Shown: one piece after another, positions 1-5,603 of the stretch
Layout: each line of letters begins with the position of its first letter
Position numbering within the stretch: position 1 is the stretch's first letter
Assembly (NCBI GenBank): GCA_958422845.1
Contig: CATZPU010000031.1
Location: 1 to 8,832, forward strand
Origin: an uncultured Lachnospiraceae bacterium
GTDB lineage: Bacteria; Bacillota; Clostridia; Lachnospirales; Lachnospiraceae
Length of the DNA: 8,832 bases
Reading direction: 5' to 3'
The notes under the pieces: generated by a model
Told to the model about the DNA's origin: nothing
What the model saw: only the letters and a program-made list of their open reading frames with translations
The model's database searches: none
Program-made: the position numbers and the translations under genes

Positions 1-1216
1 GAGCCATATAGTGACTTTCCAGAGAGGTCGCAAGATCTGTGATCGAGCCGCCTGCTTTTCCTGTCATAATGTAATCGGCAAACTGCTCCAGCATTCTCGT
101 ATCGCCTCCTGCATGACCGCCAAAATCAGACGTCGTCTTTGTCAGATCGATGACCTGCGGCTCTTTTCCGAATGCAGTGTATGTGATGCGGTTTTCCGAC
201 ATATATCCCTCAAGCTCTCCGAGCGTACCCATTACCTTAATATAACGATCGCATCTTGCGCTGAAGGCGCTCATCGAAAAGGTGACTGTGATGCCGCGCT
301 CCATCTGCATATTCACGACCTGATGATCGACCACGTTGTTGTCGCAGTGGTAAACGCATCTTCCGTACGGCCCATTTGCCAGCGCCTCGCGCACGTTTTC
401 CTCCGTCGGATGACTGACTACCGTATTGACCGGCCAGCCGTCGCCGGAGCGCACGCCCGTCTTTTTATCTGTAATATAGATCTTCTCCGCATCGTACGGA
501 CAATTCTCTTTTGCAGCACACCCGTCCAGACAGCGCATGGCTGCGCCCTTCGGCGCGTTCTCCTTCGTAAAATGCGACAATTCTCCAAATGACGTAATGC
601 TTTGGCAGGAAGCGTCCGTAAGCCATACGATCAGATCCATATCGTGACAGCATTTTGCAAGGATCATCGGGCTTGTTTCTTCTGAATCTCTCCAGTTCCC
701 GCGCACGAAGGAATGCGCCTGATGGAAATATCCGACGTCCTCCCTCGCCTGCACGGACAAGACGCGCCCGATGCTGCCCTCTTCGATCATTTCCTTTATC
801 GTTCCGTAAAACGGCGTATAGCGCAGTACGTGACAGACGCAGACCTTGCGCCCACACCGATTCGCTGTCTCAAGAAGCGCCCTGCACTCATCTGCATCTG
901 CCGATACAGGCTTTTCCAACAGCAGATGATACCCTTTTTCAAGCGCCGCCGTCGCGTGTCTTACGTGATCGCGGTCCTGCGTGCAGATAAACATCACGTC
1001 GGCAAGCCGCTCCTGCGCCAACATGTCTTCTGCATTATAAAAGCAGTTCTCCGCTTTCAGCCCATAGAGCTTCTTTGCCTCCTCTACGCGATCCGCTCTT
1101 AAGTCCGCCACCGCGGTAAGCTCCATTTTATCTGCAAAATCTGGTATATGCTTTGCATATACATCGAGTCCTCTGCTCCCAAGCCCCAAAATGGCTATCG
1201 TCATCTTTTTATCCAT
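1..1216 (-). CDS. Gfo/Idh/MocA family NAD(P)-dependent oxidoreductase (3' end cut by window edge)
   Basis: Open from the ATG at 1214-1216 to the left edge with no stop: 405 residues are visible and the C-terminus is missing. Translation by eye shows an N-terminal Rossmann fold with the dinucleotide motif GLGSRG (residues 11-16), the family's EKP signature at 101-103 (K102 is the usual catalytic lysine), and a CCHDMD segment at 189-194 whose H191 and D194 match the conserved His/Asp of the substrate domain. Residues 229-239 carry a cysteine cluster (C229, C233, C239) followed by CPYDAEKIY, a signature of one subfamily. The start is chosen because AGGAAGG lies 7 bases upstream; a second in-frame ATG at 1202-1204 is less well placed. 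It is the last visible gene of the minus-strand operon, 13 bases after the beta-helix gene. Family members oxidise or reduce hydroxyls of sugars and cyclitols in the cytoplasm; some act as NAD-dependent glycosidases. The substrate here is unknown. Confidence 0.93.
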   Translation of the reverse strand, partial: MDKKMTIAILGLGSRGLDVYAKHIPDFADKMELTAVADLRADRVEEAKKLYGLKAENCFYNAEDMLAQERLADVMFICTQDRDHVRHATAALEKGYHLLLEKPVSADADECRALLETANRCGRKVCVCHVLRYTPFYGTIKEMIEEGSIGRVLSVQAREDVGYFHQAHSFVRGNWRDSEETSPMILAKCCHDMDLIVWLTDASCQSITSFGELSHFTKENAPKGAAMRCLDGCAAKENCPYDAEKIYITDKKTGVRSGDGWPVNTVVSHPTEENVREALANGPYGRCVYHCDNNVVDHQVVNMQMERGITVTFSMSAFSARCDRYIKVMGTLGELEGYMSENRITYTAFGKEPQVIDLTKTTSDFGGHAGGDTRMLEQFADYIMTGKAGGSITDLATSLESHYMA

Positions 1217-1229
1217 CGCTCTTCCTTCC

Positions 1230-3062
1230 TCACTTTAAAATTGTTGAAAGAATCGTATTATTCTCTTCGACGCAGTCTCGCGCCTTTTCAAACTGAATAA
1301 TACCGCGGTACGTCTCGCCGTAGATCGGCGCTTCCATCGTGCTCGAACCGTACGTATGGGCTTCAAGTGGAAGCTGCCCTGCATTGATGATCACATTACC
1401 GCGCACTACCACATTCCTACAGGAAGAAAGATACATCGCCAGACGCGGACAGTCAATAAAAGAATTTTTCTCTATTAAAATATTTTCAAAAACGCCCTCT
1501 TCTGTCCTGCCGTCCGGCAGATAAACGCCCATATAAAGCTCCGCCATCTGCCATGCGTTCAAATCGCAGTGACGGATCACATTCCGGCGCAGGATCAGAT
1601 TTTTCACGCCATGTCCTTCGCTCCAGCGCGATTCGCATCCTGTTTCGATCTGTATCGCCGCCCCTTGAATATTCTCGAATATATTATCCTCCACCAGACC
1701 GTTTGAGCCCTGCAAAAGCACGCCTCTGGCGCGGTTGTTTGTAAATCTGCATCTGCGGATGATATAATTCTGCGTCCGAAATCTCTGATTCCACAGCACC
1801 GTATCAGGCGGAAGCTCTTTGGGAAGCTCGTCCGCAAAGGTAAGCAGACACGTTCTGCTCTCCGGCCGGTACGAAACGTCCGTCAGTACGGACGTAAATC
1901 CCATCGGAGAAAGATCCGGCATACGCAGCTCCACCGGATACCCTTTTTCAAAGAGCACCGCTTCCTTCGTCACACGCTGCGCAAGCAGCGTATGATCGTC
2001 GATGCGCTGCGCGCCCATGGAGGAATTGTCATGGATATTGATGCAGTCGTCCCCCGCATAGCCGAATTCACAGTCCTCAATGATAAAACCGCCCTGTGAG
2101 TTGCATACGTGGAGACAGTCCGTCGCCGTAGAAATATTGCGGACGCAGCCGGGGCGTACCGTCACGCGGCAGTTTTTGAAGTGCAGTCCGCTGATGTCCC
2201 CGTTTCCGACAAATCCGCTTCCGGGCGCAGAGTAAAGCGTGATACGATCCAGCGTCACATCTGTGGAATCCTCGATCGGAACCGTCAGAATATCGTATTC
2301 ATAATGGCGGAACCGGAAGCAGTCGCCGCGGTGAAAATATTTCTTCGTAAACTGAGGATCGACCGTGTAAAACCGCAGCGTCGACGGCCCCGTCTTCTCC
2401 TGCTTTTGCAGAAAAATATTCGACAGCTCTCTTACAAGCGCCTGCATCTTTTTATCAGACTCCTCTTCTCCGCTTTTCTTTACGTGATCGTTGTAATACG
2501 GGCGGAACTCGATACCGCCCTCAACCCCCGGCGTATAACGTTTCGGATCGAACGGCCCTACAATGGAAAAGCGCATATCCTCCGGTATATCTTTCCTCTC
2601 AGGAAAAACGCACTCGATATAGCTTCCGTCGGAAGCGACGCTCGTGACCGTTCCGACGCTCGCAAGAGGTGTTTTCTCCCAGTTCCAGTCAAGCACAAGA
2701 TCTTTTATAAGAATACGGCGGCTGCGTTTCACGGAAATATAAGAAGCGACCGATTCAAAGATAAATTCGCTTCCCCGTCCGTCAAGAACGAAATCTTCCA
2801 TATCATCGATCGGAAGGTGCGCCTCTCCCTCACAGCTTCTGAAATGGTAAACGCCCTTTGGTACAGTCAGCTTCCTGATCCCGTTCTTACGACAGTACGC
2901 AAGCGCCTCCTGAAACGGCTTCGTATTATCCGCCTCCTCGCTGACTCCGAAATCCGCGGCATTTGCCTCCGGCAGGCCGTCATGCTCCTGTGCAGACGGC
3001 AGCAGAATCGTAAGTGTTTGCAGTTTTTTTTCCAATTCATCAAATACAAGTGTATCGCTCAT
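1230..3062 (-). CDS. Cytoplasmic right-handed parallel beta-helix glycosidase, GH110-like
   Basis: 610 residues starting at the ATG at 3060-3062, with GGGAG 8 bases upstream. There is no signal peptide or membrane segment, so it should act in the cytoplasm. Residues 36-75 (DFGVSEEADNTKPFQEAL and on to VPKGVYHF) match the pectate-lyase-like N-terminal coil. Beta-helix rungs with repeated N/D and I/V ladders run from about 260 to 345 and from 430 to 605. Acidic residues D315 and the pair D338-D339 (GDDCINIH) sit 23 and 24 residues apart. From memory this is the spacing of the catalytic aspartates of GH110 alpha-1,3-galactosidases; GH28 enzymes use 21 and 22. NNRARGVLL (442-450) and GAAIQIE (467-473) followed by a WSEGHGVKNLILRRN stretch also resemble GH110, as does the roughly 600-residue length. 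Characterised GH110 enzymes release terminal alpha-1,3-galactose. Here the family is likely but the substrate is inference. The gene sits between the MalG-type permease and the oxidoreductase. Confidence 0.85.
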   Translation of the reverse strand: MSDTLVFDELEKKLQTLTILLPSAQEHDGLPEANAADFGVSEEADNTKPFQEALAYCRKNGIRKLTVPKGVYHFRSCEGEAHLPIDDMEDFVLDGRGSEFIFESVASYISVKRSRRILIKDLVLDWNWEKTPLASVGTVTSVASDGSYIECVFPERKDIPEDMRFSIVGPFDPKRYTPGVEGGIEFRPYYNDHVKKSGEEESDKKMQALVRELSNIFLQKQEKTGPSTLRFYTVDPQFTKKYFHRGDCFRFRHYEYDILTVPIEDSTDVTLDRITLYSAPGSGFVGNGDISGLHFKNCRVTVRPGCVRNISTATDCLHVCNSQGGFIIEDCEFGYAGDDCINIHDNSSMGAQRIDDHTLLAQRVTKEAVLFEKGYPVELRMPDLSPMGFTSVLTDVSYRPESRTCLLTFADELPKELPPDTVLWNQRFRTQNYIIRRCRFTNNRARGVLLQGSNGLVEDNIFENIQGAAIQIETGCESRWSEGHGVKNLILRRNVIRHCDLNAWQMAELYMGVYLPDGRTEEGVFENILIEKNSFIDCPRLAMYLSSCRNVVVRGNVIINAGQLPLEAHTYGSSTMEAPIYGETYRGIIQFEKARDCVEENNTILSTILK

Positions 3063-3078
3063 ATCGTATTCTCCCTTC

Positions 3079-4431
3079 TCACCCCTTGACTCCCGACGCT
3101 ACGATGCTCTGCTTGAGCTGCTTGGAAAACAGGATCGACAGTAAGATGACCGGTGTGATCGTCACGACGGCAAGCCCCATCAGCGCGTTTTGCTTCGTGC
3201 CGAAATTGTTGGAAATATTGTACAGCGCAACGTTTAATGTCCAGAGCTTCTGATCCTCTGTCACGAGCCATGCCCAGAAGAAATCGTTCCAGTTGCCGAT
3301 AAATGTCTGCAGCGCGATCAGGGAAATGATCGGCTTCGACAGCGGCATACAGATCTTCGTGTACAGATACATGCTGCCCGCCCCGTCTAAAGACGCCGCC
3401 TCGAAATAACTGCCCGGTATCTGGTCAAAGAAGCCCTTGTACAGATACACATAAAATCCGTACGGATAAAGGAACGGAAGCAGCAGAGCCGCGTAGTTGT
3501 TGTACGCGCCCATTTCGCGGTACATGATAAGCTGCGGGATCATGATGCTCGCAAACGGAACCATCATTCCTCCAAGGAAAAACAAAAGCACGAATCTTCC
3601 CGCTCTCGGTGAGAGCATGCGGCTGATAACAAAGGCGCTGATAGAACATAAGATGACCTGCGCGACCATTGCAAAGCCGATGACGATGATGCTGTTCATC
3701 ACAAACGTCATAAAGCCCCATTTCACTACATGCTCGCTGTTCGGATAGATGTATGCCGGCATTTGCAGGTAATACTTAAAGCTCTCCAGTGAAAGCATCG
3801 CATTCGTTTTATCTTTCACGCTTACAAGCTTACCTGTCGTCTCATACTTTTCCGAAAGCAGCGTCTCGATCTGCTCAAAGAAACGGTCGTTTGCGCCCTC
3901 CGGCATGTCGATGGAAAGACCGTTTAAGTCAAACTCATACCCGATCGACTCACACGCCCTTACGTAACGGTCGCCATGGAGCAGCACTTCTTTTTTGATC
4001 GCAGTCTGCTTGTAGACGCCGTAATCGCGCTCCATCTGGAGCTTCATCTGGTGCGCGCGCGAATAAAATACCGTTTTTCCGTCCATTACGCCGCAGACTT
4101 TCGTCTCCATAACAGACTCGTCTGCCATCTTGAAGTTGATGCCGAACATAGCGAGCACCGCATCCTGCATCATAACGTCCTTCATTTCCTCTTCATTCTC
4201 AAATTCCATACCGGTATAGTCAAAGACAAGAGAAACGCTGTTCGCCTTGCCCGGCAGAAGTTTCGGCGGCACTTCGTATATCTTCGAATTGTCCTTCATG
4301 GAGCTCGACACCGCAAAAATGAGCGGATACAGCATCAGCGCTGCAAAGAGAAGCGATACTGCGACTGCGACTGTTTTCACGAACCGCTCAGATCTCCCGC
4401 TGATTTTCTTTCCTTTTTTTCTGTTTTTCAT
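3079..4431 (-). CDS. MalG-type sugar ABC transporter permease with large extracytoplasmic insertion
   Basis: 450 residues from the ATG at 4429-4431. An in-frame GTG at 4447-4449 overlaps the previous stop, but GGAGG at 4440-4444 sits 8 bases from the ATG, which makes the ATG the better start. Predicted membrane helices lie near residues 20-41, 242-268, 280-302, 313-332, 366-390 and 415-435. The EAA loop that docks on the ATPase begins at E344 (EAASLDGAG, then a PLSKP end at 363-367), so this is a CUT1 permease. Typical MalG proteins are about 270-300 residues. The extra length is one block, about residues 62-213, between helix 1 and the SLESFKYYL segment that normally follows closely. That places it outside the membrane. 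It is charged, contains C113 and C160, and I do not recognise the fold. The gene lies 14 bases after the MalF-type gene and 16 before the beta-helix gene, so translation is probably coupled. Confidence 0.95.
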   Translation of the reverse strand: MKNRKKGKKISGRSERFVKTVAVAVSLLFAALMLYPLIFAVSSSMKDNSKIYEVPPKLLPGKANSVSLVFDYTGMEFENEEEMKDVMMQDAVLAMFGINFKMADESVMETKVCGVMDGKTVFYSRAHQMKLQMERDYGVYKQTAIKKEVLLHGDRYVRACESIGYEFDLNGLSIDMPEGANDRFFEQIETLLSEKYETTGKLVSVKDKTNAMLSLESFKYYLQMPAYIYPNSEHVVKWGFMTFVMNSIIVIGFAMVAQVILCSISAFVISRMLSPRAGRFVLLFFLGGMMVPFASIMIPQLIMYREMGAYNNYAALLLPFLYPYGFYVYLYKGFFDQIPGSYFEAASLDGAGSMYLYTKICMPLSKPIISLIALQTFIGNWNDFFWAWLVTEDQKLWTLNVALYNISNNFGTKQNALMGLAVVTITPVILLSILFSKQLKQSIVASGVKG

Positions 4432-4439
4432 CGCTTCTA

Positions 4440-4444
4440 CCTCC
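4440..4444 (-). promoter_or_regulatory. Ribosome binding site deciding the MalG-type start
   Basis: GGAGG on the minus strand, 8 bases before the ATG at 4429-4431 and directly after the MalF-type stop codon (4446-4448). It lies inside the reading frame that would begin at the GTG at 4447-4449, which argues that the GTG is not the start. Confidence 0.75.
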
Positions 4445-4445
4445 C

Positions 4446-5351
4446 TCACGCCTTTTCTGCCTTCTCAAAGTGCATCTCCAGCATCGTAAGAGCCGCGATC
4501 ACGATCAGAAGGACGACTGACGCCGCCGAGCCGCGTCCGTAATTAAGGTCGTCGTTGAACGCATTGTAGATGAAGATCGCCTGCGTCGTCGATGCACCGC
4601 TCGGTCCTCCCGATGCATACATATACGGAGCGTCAAGAAGCTGCATGGTCGTGATCACGCTCATAATAAGCTGAATAAATATCATAAACGATATGTTCGG
4701 CAGTATAATATGAAAGATACGCTTAAATCCGGTGCAGCCGTCAAGCGACGCCGATTCCATGATGTCCGGAGAGACGCCCTGAATCGCCGACAGATACAAA
4801 AGAACCGTCAGTCCTCCGCCGAGCACGCCCGGAAAGATGATGCAGAACTTGACGAGATTCGGATCGCTCAGCCACGCCTGCGGCTGACCGCCGAAAAATT
4901 TCACGGTCTGATTTGCCACACCGTAATCCGGATGCCAGATCCATTTCCAGATAATGACATTGACCGAAGTCGGGATCAGCGCCGGAAGGATATACAGCGT
5001 CGTCAGACATTTCTGCATCCTGCGCAGCTCATTTAAGAGAAGCGCCTGAATCAGCGGAATGAAAAAGCACATGCCAAGCTGCAGCATCAGGAATATAAAG
5101 GTGTTCTTCCATGAATCCCAGTAAAACTGCATATTGAACATGCCTGTGTAATTCGCAAATCCGACGAACCGTCCCGGAGGATCGATCGGATCGTACTTAA
5201 ATAATGAAATATAAAATGCGCTGAAGATCGGATAATACTTCAGCCATATCGTAAAGACGATCGGCAAAAACAGTATGCACCACGGTGTTATTTTTTTTCG
5301 GAACATGTAACTGCCCGGTCTCAAAAGTGTATGTTTCTTCTTTGTCTGCAT
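4446..5351 (-). CDS. MalF/UgpA-type sugar ABC transporter permease
   Basis: 301 residues from the ATG at 5349-5351, with AGGGGG ending 7 bases upstream. It is a normal-length CUT1 permease with helices near residues 24-45, 84-107, 117-139, 166-189, 219-240 and 275-292. The cytoplasmic EAA loop begins at E199 (ESASLDGCTGFKRIF, ending in LP at 217-218), with serine and cysteine in place of the more common alanines. It should pair with the MalG-type protein to form the membrane channel for an oligosaccharide. It is the first gene of the minus-strand operon and is transcribed divergently from the binding-protein gene. No ATPase gene lies beside it, which is common for Firmicute CUT1 systems that share one MsmK-type ATPase. 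It lacks a large loop like the P2 domain of E. coli MalF. Confidence 0.95.
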   Translation of the reverse strand: MQTKKKHTLLRPGSYMFRKKITPWCILFLPIVFTIWLKYYPIFSAFYISLFKYDPIDPPGRFVGFANYTGMFNMQFYWDSWKNTFIFLMLQLGMCFFIPLIQALLLNELRRMQKCLTTLYILPALIPTSVNVIIWKWIWHPDYGVANQTVKFFGGQPQAWLSDPNLVKFCIIFPGVLGGGLTVLLYLSAIQGVSPDIMESASLDGCTGFKRIFHIILPNISFMIFIQLIMSVITTMQLLDAPYMYASGGPSGASTTQAIFIYNAFNDDLNYGRGSAASVVLLIVIAALTMLEMHFEKAEKA

Positions 5352-5403
5352 GCCTCTACCCCCTGCTGTTTTTATCCAGTATAATAAATATCAGCCGTTT
5401 CTT

Positions 5404-5432
5404 AAAATATGCTAAATACACTTCCATGTCAC
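5404..5432 (-). promoter_or_regulatory. Predicted promoter of the permease operon
   Basis: On the minus strand, GTGACA (5427-5432, 5/6 match to the -35 consensus) and TATTTT (5404-5409, 4/6 match to -10) are separated by exactly 17 bases. Transcription would begin near 5397, giving a leader of about 45 bases before the ATG at 5351. The -35 lies within one 14-bp inverted-repeat box, so the box could control this promoter directly. A TATTAT nearer the gene is an alternative -10 but lacks a good -35. Confidence 0.5.
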
Positions 5433-5481
5433 TTTTTTTAACCTTCTGCCGCCGCACCCGCCCCACCTTAAAATAAGTGAC
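5428..5481. repeat. Inverted pair of 14-bp boxes, probable operator
   Basis: GTCACTTTTTTTAA at 5428-5441 on the plus strand and GTCACTTATTTTAA on the minus strand (5468-5481) differ at one position. They face each other with centres 40 bp apart, close to four helical turns, and flank a GC-rich block (5442-5467). They lie between the two divergent promoters, upstream of both predicted transcription starts, so they act as DNA rather than as an RNA hairpin. A regulator that binds as a pair of subunits, such as an AraC-type response regulator paired with the downstream kinase, is the natural candidate. The regulator's identity is inference. Confidence 0.6.
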
Positions 5482-5505
5482 GTATTTTCTTTTATCTCGT
5501 TAATT

Positions 5506-5519
5506 TTCTTTCGTTTTCA
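5506..5519 (-). promoter_or_regulatory. Possible catabolite-repression (cre-like) site
   Basis: The minus strand reads TGAAAACGAAAGAA. The first half matches the CcpA cre half-site TGNAARCG perfectly, while the second half lacks the expected CA-type symmetry. It covers the predicted -35 of the binding-protein promoter, a usual place for CcpA repression. The degenerate second half keeps confidence low. Confidence 0.25.
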
Positions 5520-5542
5520 GAATCAAAAACATCTGGTATCAT
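5514..5542 (+). promoter_or_regulatory. Predicted promoter of the solute-binding protein gene
   Basis: TTTTCA (5514-5519, 4/6 match to -35), a 17-base spacer, and TATCAT (5537-5542, 5/6 match to -10) preceded by TGG, which forms an extended -10. Transcription would begin near 5549, leaving a leader of about 55 bases. The nearer inverted-repeat box is centred about 75 bases upstream of that start, a distance used by upstream activators. Confidence 0.55.
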
Positions 5543-5561
5543 AGCAGTATCACAAAAAAGC

Positions 5562-5585
5562 TCCGGCAGGAACGAACGAGCCGGA
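5562..5585 (+). other. Small leader hairpin before the binding-protein ribosome site
   Basis: TCCGGC (5562-5567) and GCCGGA (5580-5585) form a perfect 6-bp stem with a 12-base loop, ending three bases before the Shine-Dalgarno sequence. It lies inside the predicted leader. It could protect the transcript's 5' end or tune ribosome access; it has no T-tract and is not a terminator. Confidence 0.35.
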
Positions 5586-5588
5586 AAG

Positions 5589-5595
5589 AAGGAGG
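5589..5595 (+). promoter_or_regulatory. Ribosome binding site deciding the binding-protein start
   Basis: A full AAGGAGG. It ends only 2 bases before the ATG at 5598 but 8 bases before the ATG at 5604. The second spacing is normal and the first is too tight, so 5604 is preferred. Confidence 0.8.
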
Positions 5596-5603
5596 ATATG
5601 ATT

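Noticed and set aside
11..592. 193-residue plus-strand open frame at the left edge
   Set aside because: It lies opposite the oxidoreductase, whose frame is open over the same region and has the conserved family segments.
3024..3031. Run of eight T near the start of the beta-helix gene as a frameshift
   Set aside because: The minus-strand frame reads Glu-Lys-Lys-Leu through it and continues into the pectate-lyase-like segment.
2109..3089. 326-residue plus-strand open frame opposite the beta-helix gene
   Set aside because: It is rich in arginine and histidine with no recognisable domain, lies wholly opposite a gene with clear family motifs, and is a typical antisense artefact.
5598..5603. Upstream ATG as start of the binding protein
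   Set aside because: Only 2 bases separate it from AAGGAGG; the ATG at 5604 has the normal 8-base spacing.
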